Shown here in pieces: positions 50,292-59,241 of a stretch of DNA of 64,000 nt. Below the pieces are notes generated by a model. That model worked only from the letters and a program-made list of their open reading frames with translations. It made no database searches and had not been told where the DNA came from. Within the stretch, counting starts at the first letter, position 1. The number at the start of each line of letters is the position of its first letter. The position numbers and the translations under genes are program-made. The stretch comes from Aneurinibacillus sp. REN35 (GTDB lineage Bacteria > Bacillota > Bacilli > Aneurinibacillales > Aneurinibacillaceae), in contig NZ_JBFTXJ020000002.1 of NCBI RefSeq assembly GCF_041379945.2, positions 310,001 to 374,000 on the forward strand, in the 5' to 3' direction.

Positions 50292-51164
50292 ATGACACGT
50301 ACAATTGGAAAAGAACGTATATGGTTCATTACTGGAGCAAGCAAGGGACTTGGCTATGCATACACCTGTGCCGCCCTAGAAGCAGGGGATAAGGTTGTAG
50401 CTATTGCGAGAACGATTGGCGAATTAGAAAAGCTGAAAGAGAAATATCCAGATAGGTTATTGCCATTGAAGCTTGACGTAACAGATCGGAACGCCGTGTT
50501 TTCCACTGTTAAAGCTGCCATTGACCACTTCGGACGGCTTGATATCGTTGTGAATAACGCTGGTATCATGGCTTTAGGTATGATTGAGGAATTGAGCGAA
50601 GTTCAGGCGAGAAGCCTCATGGAGACGAACTTCTTTGGCGCTCTTTGGGTCTGCCAGGCAGTAATGCCGTACCTGCGGTCTCAAGGCTCTGGCCATATCA
50701 TACAGATTACGAGTATTGGAGCGTTGGTTTCGGGTCCTATGATGGGCCTGTACAGTGCAAGTAAATTTGCTTTGGAAGGAATGAGCGAAGCATTAGCCAA
50801 AGAAGCTGCTCATTTCGGCGTGAACCTCACCATGGTAGAGCCTGGAGGATACTGGACGGATCTGTACACAACAATGGAATACAGCAGTCCTATGGATGCG
50901 TATGAATCTCTGCGGGAAGAATTGGCTCAACAGTATGCGGAAGGCTCGGTCGACAGCGATCCCGGCTTGGCGGCAGAGGCCCTCATGAAGCTGGTGAACA
51001 GTGATGATCCTCCGCTGCGGCTTATCCTTGGCAGCGTGGTCTATGATGTGGCTATGAATGCATATAAGGAGCGGATGGATACTTGGGAGCGGTGGGAAGC
51101 GGTGAGCCGCGCTGCGGAAAAGGGAATTCCTGCACCAAAAGGATATGGTGTCCCGAAAGAGTAA
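50292..51164 (+). CDS. SDR-family oxidoreductase
   Basis: The 290-residue short-chain dehydrogenase has the cofactor motif TGASKGLGYA near residue 16, NNAGIM near 91, catalytic serine in ITSIGALVSG near 140 and YSASK near 155. The cofactor is likely NADP(H) by the lysine/arginine after strand 2 (VVAIARTIGE). Substrate unknown. The ATG at 50292 follows AAAGGAGAATAGAT. A terminator and structured RNA lie directly upstream, so expression may need read-through of that terminator. Confidence 0.9.
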   Translation: MTRTIGKERIWFITGASKGLGYAYTCAALEAGDKVVAIARTIGELEKLKEKYPDRLLPLKLDVTDRNAVFSTVKAAIDHFGRLDIVVNNAGIMALGMIEELSEVQARSLMETNFFGALWVCQAVMPYLRSQGSGHIIQITSIGALVSGPMMGLYSASKFALEGMSEALAKEAAHFGVNLTMVEPGGYWTDLYTTMEYSSPMDAYESLREELAQQYAEGSVDSDPGLAAEALMKLVNSDDPPLRLILGSVVYDVAMNAYKERMDTWERWEAVSRAAEKGIPAPKGYGVPKE

Positions 51165-51185
51165 GGCTGTCATCGAAAGAATAGC

Positions 51186-51230
51186 AAAGGTCTCCTATAC
51201 GGTCATAGCATAGCCGTATGGGAGACCTTT
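51186..51230. terminator. Bidirectional terminator after the SDR gene
   Basis: AAAGGTCTCC and ATACGG pair with CCGTAT and GGAGACCTTT between convergent genes; the stem is about 16 bp with one bulge per side. Confidence 0.85.
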
Positions 51231-51248
51231 ATTCTTTACTTCTTATGG

Positions 51249-51740
51249 TTATCTGGCGGACATGCCGTCCACCCTCCACGTATTTTTCCTGATTATGATA
51301 TGGTTGTCCGTCTGGCGGGCAAACGTCAGTGCATAGGGACTGTCTTCTAGAGCTGCAAAAGCAGCAGGGGAATGTTCAATCTCGGCTTCCTGATCAGCAA
51401 ACGCATACGCAAACGTCAGGCGCTGGGCTGCATTCTGTACCAATGTTTCAATCCACTGCTCAATTTGTGCGGCATTCTGCAGCCCGGCCTGTGCAAACAC
51501 CCCTTCCTCGCAATCCCAGATGATCCCTTTATAGTCCGCCTCTTTCTCAAAACGGAGCACAGCCGGTATGCTTATCTCATCTAGCTGAAAAGAAGCGAAA
51601 TGAATCTCTGAATAAAAAACCTCATCAACCGCTGAAAGAAGACGACCTTGTTCTTTGATATAGAGAAGAAGCTTTTTTGCCTGTTTATCCATTGCCACAT
51701 GTGTATCATATACAAATCCGGTTGTAATATATGCGCTCAT
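51249..51740 (-). CDS. Acidic hypothetical protein, 163 residues
   Basis: I do not recognise this family. The product is soluble and rich in glutamate and aspartate, with IIWDCEEGVFAQAGLQN in the middle and alternating strands and helices. The ATG at 51740 follows AGGAGGTGATGAC, a strong site. It lies 21 bases after a gene for a small secreted cationic peptide on the same strand. Acidic soluble protein next to a secreted basic peptide resembles immunity-toxin pairs; this is speculation. Confidence 0.65.
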   Translation of the reverse strand: MSAYITTGFVYDTHVAMDKQAKKLLLYIKEQGRLLSAVDEVFYSEIHFASFQLDEISIPAVLRFEKEADYKGIIWDCEEGVFAQAGLQNAAQIEQWIETLVQNAAQRLTFAYAFADQEAEIEHSPAAFAALEDSPYALTFARQTDNHIIIRKNTWRVDGMSAR

Positions 51741-51761
51741 GTCATCACCTCCTACTCTTCT

Positions 51762-51995
51762 TTATCCACTCTTTTCCCGTTTTTTCTGGAGTTTTGCCGT
51801 GCTGACGGATACTTTCACAACCTGTTTGACTGCCTGTTTAGCTCCCATCCGAACCAAAAGTCGAAGCACGACACCAACCCATTGTCCCTCTCGATCCAGT
51901 GTTTGAACAGAAGTTACAGGTGAAGATCCATAAGAAACAGACGCTGTTGAATAGGAAGCAGGCACAAAACTAAGCAGTGTGAACGATAACAGCAA
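51762..51995 (-). CDS. Small secreted cationic peptide precursor (start uncertain)
   Basis: The frame encodes a clear export signal (LLLSFTLLSFVPASYSTA-S) and a mature part of about 55 residues ending with a basic amphipathic stretch (LRLLVRMGAKQAVKQVVKV, then KLQKKREKSG). TTG at 51995 is the only standard start, with no good ribosome-binding site; the frame is open further upstream (TTFLCVS before it), so the true start may be atypical or lost. It may be a bacteriocin-like or toxin-like peptide; no family could be named with certainty. Confidence 0.4.
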   Translation of the reverse strand: MLLSFTLLSFVPASYSTASVSYGSSPVTSVQTLDREGQWVGVVLRLLVRMGAKQAVKQVVKVSVSTAKLQKKREKSG

Positions 51996-52007
51996 GGATA
52001 CGCATAA

Positions 52008-52664
52008 AGAAAGGTTGTTTTAGATACCGGAGTAGATGCATCACACCCTGCTCTTTCTAGGTGGATTGTTTCAGGGTCTGACATGATCCATAACACTTCA
52101 TCTATCCGCGACGATCACGGACACGGTACTTATATTGCTTCGCTTATTACTGGCATCGATAATGACACACCCTTTTATGGGTATCCTCTGGCGTTAACGT
52201 CATGCCGATCAAGGTATTGGATAAACAGCTTAAAGGCTCCTCAGAAAATATGGGAAAAGGAATCCGATGGGCGGTGGACCATGGAGCAGATGTGATTTCT
52301 ATCAGTGCAGGAGGAGAGGTGGGGTATCCGGCAGTTTATCCGTGTGTGATTGCCGTCACTTCCGTTGACCAGGAGGAAAACAACTCTTTTTTACCAATGA
52401 AGAAAAGGAAATAACGATTTCTGCTCCTGGGGAAAACATGATGGGTGCGCGAGTGGGGGCGGCTATATGTCAGCGTCGGGGACATCTGCTGCGGCTGCGT
52501 TTGTATCCGGCGTCACAGCGCTGTATGTTGCTAGCCATCCTGATCTAAGTCCGGCAGACATCAGGTCGGCGCTTATCCGAACAGCCAAGGATAAGGGAGA
52601 GAAAGGATTTGATCCTGCGTACGGTTACGGCATCTTACAAGAGCCGGATGTTTTCATAAAATAA
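52008..52664 (+). pseudogene. Subtilisin-family (S8) peptidase remnant with several frameshifts
   Basis: The catalytic triad is present but split among frames: VVLDTGVDASHPAL (Asp), RDDHGHGTYIASLITG (His) and SASGTSAAAAFVSGVTALY (Ser), with VMPIKVLDKQLKGSSENMG and WAVDHGADVISISAGG between. The frame changes near 52178, 52390 and 52455. Each is repaired by adding one base to a G or T run. The signal and propeptide are missing at the 5' end. It is either a true pseudogene or several homopolymer sequencing errors in a gene that also lost its start. Confidence 0.8.
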
Positions 52665-52668
52665 AAAA

Positions 52669-52690
52669 GCCACCTCTGTGGGGAGGTGGC
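52669..52690 (-). terminator. Terminator of the tenA-ykoEDC operon
   Basis: GCCACCTC and GAGGTGGC form an 8-bp stem. On the minus strand it is followed by TTTTTTATTTTAT, so it ends leftward transcription. Confidence 0.75.
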
Positions 52691-52796
52691 CCGACTGCCG
52701 GAGATGTCTCGGCCGCTTTTTTCGGAACAAAGTCAAGTGCTCAAAGCCTGCCGGTTCGCGAGGTCATCAGGCAATTTATCAATGGCCGGTGCAGGC

Positions 52797-53573
52797 TTAC
52801 ATAGACACTGCCCAGGCCCATTGAAGCCAGCCAAAGGAAATGGAAAGCCATACGATGGCAAGCACAGCGCAAAGCAATAAAGCACAATAGGCCCAGTCCA
52901 TCCCTGATATGCTTGGAACATAATAATACGTCCGCGGCTTCGCACCGTCAAATCCGCGGGCTTCCATCGCTACAGCGACGCGCTCCGCTTTACGGATGCC
53001 CTGTGTGAACAGCGGCAGCGTATAGCGGGCAAAGGATTTCAGTCTTCCCTGCGTATGGAAGCCGCGAATGCGATGGGCGGCTTTCATCTGTGCCAGTTCG
53101 CTTTGGAACAGCGGGATAAAGCGCAGACCCGCCAGCAGACCGTAGCCCCATTTGGGGGCAAGACGATATTGATGGATTAAGCTCATTACCAATTGTGTCG
53201 TATCGGTTGTAGAGGTGAATAAAAGTCCGTACGTAACAAAGCCGAGCATGCGAAATGCGATGGTTAGCCCGTGATACATGCCTTCTGTTGTAACGCGGAA
53301 CCAGGCAAATTGCCAGACGACATGCACTCCTTTGCCGAATGCGGCCAGCATCCAGAATACGAGTAGGAAGAAGCCGAAGTAAGGAACGATCCGCCGCAGC
53401 AAATAGCGCACATTCCAGCCGCCGAACAGCATGCCTATCGCAAGCGCAAGCAGCCACAGCAGCGCGGATGTAATAGGGTCTGCTACCGCCATAAGAAACA
53501 GCATGACTATAAGGTGGGCGGTAAGCTTTACTGCTGGATTAATATGCGCCAAGCGTGATGTGCTGCTGTTCAT
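52797..53573 (-). CDS. ykoC: ECF transporter transmembrane (T) component YkoC
   Basis: The 258-residue protein has five to six membrane helices and the T-component signatures of energy-coupling-factor transporters: the ARG-like motifs AHRIRGFH near residue 160 and VAMEARGFDGAKPR near 200 that couple to the ATPases. With YkoD and YkoE it imports a thiamin precursor (probably hydroxymethylpyrimidine). The ATG at 53573 follows CGGAGGCGACAGC. It overlaps ykoD. Confidence 0.9.
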   Translation of the reverse strand: MNSSTSRLAHINPAVKLTAHLIVMLFLMAVADPITSALLWLLALAIGMLFGGWNVRYLLRRIVPYFGFFLLVFWMLAAFGKGVHVVWQFAWFRVTTEGMYHGLTIAFRMLGFVTYGLLFTSTTDTTQLVMSLIHQYRLAPKWGYGLLAGLRFIPLFQSELAQMKAAHRIRGFHTQGRLKSFARYTLPLFTQGIRKAERVAVAMEARGFDGAKPRTYYYVPSISGMDWAYCALLLCAVLAIVWLSISFGWLQWAWAVSM

Positions 53574-55143
53574 GCTGTCGCCTCCGTTTCCATTCATAAG
53601 CGGTTGGCCGGATTAGGCCGGGCAGCGGTGTGCTGCTTGAAAACAGATCATACGGCGCTCCGTCAAAACGGATGGCTCCGTCCGAGATCCAGAGAACTCG
53701 GTCGGCGTATTGGTTGACGAGCTCCATATCATGCGTCACCATGACGATGGAGGTACCCTGTTCTTTGCGCTGGGCCAGCCGGGCGAGCAGTTGAGCAGAC
53801 GTGGCTGCATCCTGTCCGAAGGTTGGTTCGTCAAGCAGCAATACCTTTTGATCAAAAAGCAGCATGGTCGCTACGCTGAGCCGGCGCTTCTGTCCCTGGC
53901 TTAAGGTAAAGGGATGGGCGTCACGGTGCGCATCCAGGGCAAATTCATAGAGCAGCCGCATCGTCCGCTCATGAAGAACGGAAGCGTCAATCCCGCGCTG
54001 ACGTCCGCCAAAAGCAATTTCGTCATACACCCGGTCGGTCACAAACTGAAGCTCCGGGTTTTGAAATACGAAGCCGATCTGCTCGTACAGCTTTTTGGCC
54101 GACCATGCATGGAGGGGGCGTCCCATGTAATGAAGCGTGTCCCGTTTTCCTTTTCTCAGGCCAGCTAGCGCTTGCAGCAGGGTGCTTTTGCCTGCCCCAT
54201 TTTCCCCGATTAGTACTGTCCATTCTCCTTCCCTGATGGAGAAGGAGACAGCATCAAGCACCGGATGGTTGCCGTATCCAAGAGTAAGGTCGGTAGCTGT
54301 ATAGATTTCTTTATAGTCATTCTTATCACGGTACGAGTCGGCACGTGCCTTGGTACAATGAAGTGAAGCATCCCACGCTTTGGCCAGCGGATGGGACTCG
54401 TCCGCTGCGACCTCATCCATTGTGTAGGGAAAGAGGCGGGGACGCCAGATACCTGCTTGCTCCATCTCTTTTTCATAGCGCAGGAGAACTTCCTGCGGTG
54501 TACCTTCCCCGATGAGCTGTCCGTTTGCGTTCAGCACAATCACCCGATCCATCCAGTCAATCAATCCGTCAAGCACATGCTCGACAAATACCATGGTTTT
54601 TCCTGTTTCTGCAATGGTTTTAAGCTGTGCAAATACATCGCTTCGTCCCTGCGGATCAAGCTGGGCGGTCGGTTCATCGAAAAACAGCACATCGGCTTCC
54701 AGCGCCAGCAGGCAAGCAAGGGCCAGCCGCTGCTTCATGCCGCCGGAGAGCGTCTCAATGGGTGTGTGCTTCGGTACAAAAAGACCGGCTTGTTCCATCG
54801 CCTGCCCGATGCGTTCGTCCATCTCTGCGCGGGGGATGCAGCGATTTTCTAAGCTAAACGCAATCTCATCTCCAACGGTTAGCATACAGAATTGCGCATC
54901 TGGGTCTTGAAACATAACACCGACAGAGGAGGAACGTGTTACAGTTCCCTCCATCTCCGCTTCAATCGCATGAGGAATGATGCCGGATAGCACAGATAGC
55001 AGCGTAGACTTTCCACAGCCGGAAGGTCCGAGCAGTAGAACCTTTTCTCCGGGCTGTATGGAAAGGGACAGATCACGCAGCGTATAGACATCAGCATCAT
55101 AAAAACGGACGGAAAGATTCTTACATGCCAGATGCGGAGTCAT
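53539..55143 (-). CDS. ykoD: ECF transporter double ATPase YkoD
   Basis: The 534-residue protein contains two ABC ATPase domains: Walker A LLGPSGCGKST near residue 37 and IGENGAGKST near residue 313, signatures LSGGMKQRLALA and LSQGQKRRLSVA, and Walker B FFDEPTAQLD and LLDEPTFGQD. Such fused CbiO-like ATPases drive group I ECF transporters. The ATG at 55143 follows GGGGTGAGGGCT and overlaps ykoE by 23 bases. It belongs to the TPP-riboswitch operon. Confidence 0.93.
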   Translation of the reverse strand: MTPHLACKNLSVRFYDADVYTLRDLSLSIQPGEKVLLLGPSGCGKSTLLSVLSGIIPHAIEAEMEGTVTRSSSVGVMFQDPDAQFCMLTVGDEIAFSLENRCIPRAEMDERIGQAMEQAGLFVPKHTPIETLSGGMKQRLALACLLALEADVLFFDEPTAQLDPQGRSDVFAQLKTIAETGKTMVFVEHVLDGLIDWMDRVIVLNANGQLIGEGTPQEVLLRYEKEMEQAGIWRPRLFPYTMDEVAADESHPLAKAWDASLHCTKARADSYRDKNDYKEIYTATDLTLGYGNHPVLDAVSFSIREGEWTVLIGENGAGKSTLLQALAGLRKGKRDTLHYMGRPLHAWSAKKLYEQIGFVFQNPELQFVTDRVYDEIAFGGRQRGIDASVLHERTMRLLYEFALDAHRDAHPFTLSQGQKRRLSVATMLLFDQKVLLLDEPTFGQDAATSAQLLARLAQRKEQGTSIVMVTHDMELVNQYADRVLWISDGAIRFDGAPYDLFSSSTPLPGLIRPTAYEWKRRRQHEQQHITLGAY

Positions 55144-55720
55144 AGCCCTCACCCCGCTGTCCTCTGCGCTGCCGCATGATTTCGTATTGACCAAGGATAC
55201 CGGTTTTCGCCAGTGACTCGGCCAGAACTTTGCCCAGCAGGCCACCTAGGATCATGCCGCTTACGATGCGTAGGGTAAACGTTGCGGTCAGCACACCTGG
55301 TGTATAATAGCCGAATCCGTTGGCGATCAGGCTGTATGCCATGCTGCCCACAGCGGCTAAAGCACCTGATAGCATCAGGGTAAATACGTTATATTTTTTA
55401 TAGCGGAACAAGAAGAAGGCAAGTTCTGCTCCAAGGCCCTGGGCAAAGCCGATCAAAAGGGAAGAGAGGCCGAAGTGACTGCCGGTAAATACCTCCACAG
55501 CCGCTGCCGCCAGCTCGGCAATCAGCGCAGCGCCCGGCTTGCGGACAATGAAGGCGACGAGTGGGCTTGCGACCACCCATACACCGAACATAAATTCCGC
55601 ACCGACCGGTCCTACGAGCGCCGAGATCGGTAGCCACAGTGTAGACCAGCCAAGATAAAGCACTCCGCAGGCGATCGAAAGTACGACCGCCAGCACAACC
55701 TCGCGCATTTTCCAGCTCAT
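55121..55720 (-). CDS. ykoE: ECF substrate-binding (S) component YkoE
   Basis: The 199-residue protein has about six membrane helices and matches the YkoE family of thiamin-precursor S-components: MREVVLAVVLSIACGVLYLG at the start, FMFGVWVVASPLVAFIVRKP, and GLGAELAFFLFRYKKY. It binds the substrate at the outer face. The ATG at 55720 lies in an ATGA overlap with the tenA stop, which gives translational coupling. Confidence 0.92.
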   Translation of the reverse strand: MSWKMREVVLAVVLSIACGVLYLGWSTLWLPISALVGPVGAEFMFGVWVVASPLVAFIVRKPGAALIAELAAAAVEVFTGSHFGLSSLLIGFAQGLGAELAFFLFRYKKYNVFTLMLSGALAAVGSMAYSLIANGFGYYTPGVLTATFTLRIVSGMILGGLLGKVLAESLAKTGILGQYEIMRQRRGQRGEGYDSASGM

Positions 55721-56412
55721 CGTTTGCTTACCTGTCCGATTTCTACTGGCCATTCCTGTTTCGTATACGCCATATCCCAGAACAAGTATTCCAACTGGCA
55801 GCTTGTTAAGAAATGCCGGGTCATTCTTTGTTTTTCCGCTTCATCGGCGTGTTCAGCCCAGCGGTTGAGCCGTTCGCAGAATGCATCTGTGAGCGCGTTC
55901 ATGGATGCCTCGCCATAAAAAGTAATCCAATCATAGAACGGATGCGCTGGAGATGGATTCACTTCCTTCATCAGCTTTTGGCCGATTTCTAGATACGTCC
56001 ACGGGCATGGCAGCAGCACGGCGATGATTTCACCAAGCGTGCCTTCATGGGCGACCGTCAGCATATGGCGGGTATAGTGGCTTGCGTTCGGTGCCAACGG
56101 ATAACCCTGCAGATCTTCATAGCGCACTCCGGCTACGCGGCACAGATTATTGTGCGGGTGGGCTTCTCCGTGCAGCGTAAAGGAAACCTGCTCCGCAAAC
56201 ATTGCCATATCTTCGCGCGCGTCGCATTTAGAGATGGCGATGCCGTAGATGCGGGCGAATGTATTAAGATATTCAAAATCCTGTTTTACATAATGAATAA
56301 TAGCCTCTTTGTCCAGATCACCGTTGGCAATGCCTTGCACGAATGGGTGAGCAAAAATGGCTTCAAAAATTGGATCGGCCTCCCGGCGAAGCTGTTCAGT
56401 AAATGTCATCAT
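55717..56412 (-). CDS. tenA: Thiaminase II / aminopyrimidine aminohydrolase TenA
   Basis: The 231-residue protein is TenA. It hydrolyses aminomethyl-HMP to HMP in salvage of degraded thiamin. The catalytic cysteine lies in VLLPCPWTYLEIG near residue 136, the conserved glutamate in CQLEYLFWDMAY near 209, and the aspartate in KQDFEYLNTFARIY near 45. It is first in tenA-ykoEDC behind a TPP riboswitch, so import and salvage of pyrimidine precursors are co-regulated. ATG 56412 follows TAGGAGGAATTTGT; ATG 56409 is an alternative. Confidence 0.95.
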   Translation of the reverse strand: MMTFTEQLRREADPIFEAIFAHPFVQGIANGDLDKEAIIHYVKQDFEYLNTFARIYGIAISKCDAREDMAMFAEQVSFTLHGEAHPHNNLCRVAGVRYEDLQGYPLAPNASHYTRHMLTVAHEGTLGEIIAVLLPCPWTYLEIGQKLMKEVNPSPAHPFYDWITFYGEASMNALTDAFCERLNRWAEHADEAEKQRMTRHFLTSCQLEYLFWDMAYTKQEWPVEIGQVSKR

Positions 56413-56476
56413 ACAAATTCCTCCTACGTAGTTGGTTTTTCAAAAGAAGACATTCCACAGGGGCGGCCGTCTCAAA

Positions 56477-56504
56477 ATAAAAAGCCGCTCTATCATAGAG
56501 CGGC
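56477..56504 (-). terminator. Riboswitch expression-platform terminator
   Basis: On the minus strand GCCGCTCTATGATAGAGCGGC folds to a strong hairpin followed by TTTTTAT, 54 bases after the TPP aptamer. It should form when TPP is bound. Confidence 0.85.
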
Positions 56505-56557
56505 ATACGAGACGAAAAGCATGTGCCAACCATAAAGGCATGGCGTATCATCGCTGC

Positions 56558-56641
56558 CACTTTCCTACGCTGGTATAATCCAGATCAGGTTCAAAGGGAT
56601 CAAAGCAGTGCTTTATCTCAGCCATTACGGCACCCCTAGTG
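56558..56641 (-). promoter_or_regulatory. TPP riboswitch (THI element)
   Basis: On the minus strand the THI-box parts appear in order: CACTAGGGGTGCC, GGCTGAGA, AACCTGATCTGGATTATACC, AGCGTAGGAAAGTG. This is a nearly consensus TPP aptamer ahead of tenA-ykoEDC; only one base of the usual GATAATACC core is changed. Confidence 0.96.
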
Positions 56642-56820
56642 GACTTCCTTATGAAATTATCCGTAGAATAGCAGGTTATCTGGAAACTGTCAAATATTTG
56701 TCGGTGATTTTAACTTTTTCGCAACTTTTTTCTGTGGGGTTGCATCTATAATGATAGTAGTAATGCTAAAAAATTACGTAAGCATACAGAATGAGCGGTA
56801 TAAAGAATGGAGACGAAAAT

Positions 56821-57411
56821 ATGAATAAGCAACAGGCAGTGCGTATGGGAAACAGAACCGGTATGCGCTGGCTTCTGCTGTGCGCTGGTGTAGTGTTCTT
56901 GCTTATCTATGCATCCGGACACGTGCAGAGCTATACGGAAGCAACGACGTATGAGAGGGCGATCCATAGTATCAAAGAAAAGAATTGGCCCGAAGCGCAG
57001 CGCTTGCTGCAAGAGGTAACAGATGTTGAGGATGCGAAGACGCTTCTTATATATGTACAGGCAAGGCGGGAGATGACGAATGGCGGGATGGGCGGTTATG
57101 CGGCGGCGCTGAGCAGTCTGCATAAAATTCCGGATGACTACCAGGGGGATCTGTATGAAGAAGTCACGGCGCTAAAACGTGATGTGCAAGCGGCTTGGCA
57201 GCTAGAGTTGAAGAAGGCGCAGACAGCACAGGACAAGCGCCCCGCACCGAAAGTGGGTATGACAAGAGAGCAGGTTCGTACATCGAGCTGGGGCGCGCCC
57301 AAATATATTAACCGGACCGAAACGGAAAACGGCGTGGTAGAACAATGGGTATATCCGGCCTATCGTTTTGTGTATGTAGAAAACGGAAAAGTAACGATTG
57401 TTCGGCCTTAG
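56821..57411 (+). CDS. Membrane-anchored hypothetical protein
   Basis: The 196-residue protein has one N-terminal helix (WLLLCAGVVFLLIYASG, residues 18-34) and an outside part with a helical repeat-like region (residues 45-120, TPR-like NWPEAQRLLQEV) and a C-terminal segment (VGMTREQVRTSSWGAP) resembling SmpA/BamE-type small beta domains. Function unknown. The ATG follows TGGAGACGAAAAT. A perfect terminator follows. Confidence 0.72.
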   Translation: MNKQQAVRMGNRTGMRWLLLCAGVVFLLIYASGHVQSYTEATTYERAIHSIKEKNWPEAQRLLQEVTDVEDAKTLLIYVQARREMTNGGMGGYAAALSSLHKIPDDYQGDLYEEVTALKRDVQAAWQLELKKAQTAQDKRPAPKVGMTREQVRTSSWGAPKYINRTETENGVVEQWVYPAYRFVYVENGKVTIVRP

Positions 57412-57416
57412 AATAG

Positions 57417-57461
57417 AAAAAGAAGCGCTCCCTATTTACCAACAAGGAGCGCTTCTTTTTG
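57417..57461 (+). terminator. Terminator after the membrane-anchored protein gene
   Basis: AAAAAGAAGCGCTCC pairs with GGAGCGCTTCTTTTT; usable by the convergent gene at 57497 too. Confidence 0.9.
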
Positions 57462-57496
57462 TTAAAACAACGCTAAGACCACATATAAAAAGGGAA

Positions 57497-58876
57497 TTAG
57501 CCTTGTAACTCCACTTCTTTTTTCGGATAGTCTACCTTCTCGATTCGTAAATCACCCGGGCGGGCTGCTTGATAGACAGCGGAGCCGACAATATCCGCTA
57601 CATTTTTGAGCTTTTCTTTGCTGATCTTATCTAGCGTATCATCTGGACTGTGATACCACGGTTCTACCGGTGCATGGATGAACAGGGCGGATGGAATACC
57701 AAGCGCATGGAAGGATTCGTGGTCGCTGCGTCCTTCCTGACCATACGGGAGCACTCCGCTCAGGCGGGAGCTTGCCGCTGCTCCGAGATCGGTCACACGG
57801 TTTTTCTCCCCGTCAATTGTATACATGATCAAATCCCCTGCGTCCCGGCTGCCGACCATATCCAATTGGAACATGCCGATTGTGCGCTTGATTTCATCCG
57901 GAGTTAGTGTAGCCGCATATTTCTCTGAGCCGATCAGGCCGTTTTCCTCTGCCCCAAAGGTAACGAAGCGAATCTCCGTATCGGTTTTCAATTTGGACAT
58001 AATGCGTGCTAACTCAAGCGTGACGGCCACGCCGGATGCATCGTCATTAGCGCCTGGTGCTCCCTCTACGGAGTCATGGTGTGAACCGATGATGATCATA
58101 TCTTTTGTATTTTTCTTGTTGGCATTTGGCTTCTTGGTCGCGATTACGTTATGTGATGTCAGCTTTCTCACTTCCGAACCTGCTACCTTGACTGTAGCCG
58201 TTACCGCTTCTCCTGCTTTGAGCTTGGCAGCCAATGCTTCGCCGTCCGCTTTGGTAATCCCCACAGCGGCGACGAAGGAGGCATCGGCGCCGCCTAATGT
58301 ACCATCAAGTTTGCCATCTACGTTGTTGTAGATAATAATCGCTTTGGCGCCTTGTTTGGCGGCATTTTTTACCTTCTCGCCAAAGGTAAGGCTTCCGCGT
58401 TGTACAAGGGCGATTTTGCCTGTCAGGTTTTTGCCTGCCACATCGGCTTCTGTACCAAGCCCTACATCAACCAATTCAGCCGTTACATTTCCGTTAGGTG
58501 AATATGTAAACACATGGGCTTCTTTCGCCTCGTTTCCTATATGCAGGGAGACTTCGGAAGGTGCTTTATAGCCTTCGAATTGAAATGGCTGCACGTCAAC
58601 TTTATAGCCGAAAGATTTGAACTGCTTCTCAATATAGCGTACACTCTGCAATTCTTCAGGAGATCCGGCTACGCGAGGTGTCTTGGCTAGCGTTTCGATC
58701 GTGCGGTACATCGCATTTGCATCTGTTTTCTTTACAATCTGCTGATCAAAAGCTTTTTGGGCTTGCCCCTGCCCATGCTTGGCCTGTTCAACATGAGCGG
58801 GAGGTGCTGCGTATACAGCGGTGCTTCCCGCTAATAGACTTGCTGCGAGAAGAGTAGAGAGAAATGTTTTGCGCAT
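57497..58876 (-). CDS. ywaD: Secreted M28 aminopeptidase with PA domain (YwaD-like)
   Basis: The 459-residue protein has a signal peptide (LLAASLLAGSTAVYA-A), a PA insert (residues 120-230, with KGARAIIIYNN-like KQGAKAIIIYNN), and an M28 peptidase domain with the two-zinc ligands: GSHHDSV near 262, GANDDASG near 274, GAEENG near 308, LDMVGS near 336 and WYHSPDD near 418. It cleaves N-terminal residues from peptides outside the cell. It is the size of YwaD of Bacillus. ATG 58876 follows AGGAGGAAGTACATA. Confidence 0.92.
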   Translation of the reverse strand: MRKTFLSTLLAASLLAGSTAVYAAPPAHVEQAKHGQGQAQKAFDQQIVKKTDANAMYRTIETLAKTPRVAGSPEELQSVRYIEKQFKSFGYKVDVQPFQFEGYKAPSEVSLHIGNEAKEAHVFTYSPNGNVTAELVDVGLGTEADVAGKNLTGKIALVQRGSLTFGEKVKNAAKQGAKAIIIYNNVDGKLDGTLGGADASFVAAVGITKADGEALAAKLKAGEAVTATVKVAGSEVRKLTSHNVIATKKPNANKKNTKDMIIIGSHHDSVEGAPGANDDASGVAVTLELARIMSKLKTDTEIRFVTFGAEENGLIGSEKYAATLTPDEIKRTIGMFQLDMVGSRDAGDLIMYTIDGEKNRVTDLGAAASSRLSGVLPYGQEGRSDHESFHALGIPSALFIHAPVEPWYHSPDDTLDKISKEKLKNVADIVGSAVYQAARPGDLRIEKVDYPKKEVELQG

Positions 58877-59129
58877 TATGTACTTCCTCCTTATATTTTT
58901 ATCATTGTAAATTTTTTAACTATTTTAAATTATGTACGATCTATTATTATATGCCAAGGGTATACAGTCCGACATTGGTTTAGGAAAGAAAAAGGAAATA
59001 ATTGTTTGTTATCTATTAATTTATAAGAAAAAAATCTCAGGAAATTTTTTCTGTCCGGGTCGATAGATAAAATTTTTTCAATCCATGTTTTGCTTGACGG
59101 CATCATGGCGCTGCAGGAGGAAGTGTGTA

Positions 59130-59225
59130 TTGGTGTTGGTATTGTTGATGTGCATGATCCCATTCAGCTTTATGGATTATTATAAGTGGAAGCTGCCGCG
59201 CCGCTCCTTGCATTGCGCGATGTAG
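59130..59225 (+). CDS. Possible 31-residue membrane peptide
   Basis: TTG at 59130 follows GCAGGAGGAAGTGTGTA and opens VLVLLMCMIPFSFMDYY with a basic tail (KWKLPRRS). The ribosome-binding site is good, but the start codon and small size make it uncertain. The rest of 58877-59240 is AT-rich and shows nothing further. Confidence 0.25.
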   Translation: MVLVLLMCMIPFSFMDYYKWKLPRRSLHCAM

Positions 59226-59241
59226 AAATAGTCAAAAATAA

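Noticed and set aside
51914-52096. Minus-strand 60-residue frame over the subtilase start
   Set aside because: It is antisense to recognisable subtilase text (VLDTGVDASHPAL) and has no supporting signals.
58930-59163. Minus-strand 77-codon frame between ywaD and the small Q-rich gene
   Set aside because: Low-complexity AT-rich DNA, no ribosome-binding site and no family resemblance.
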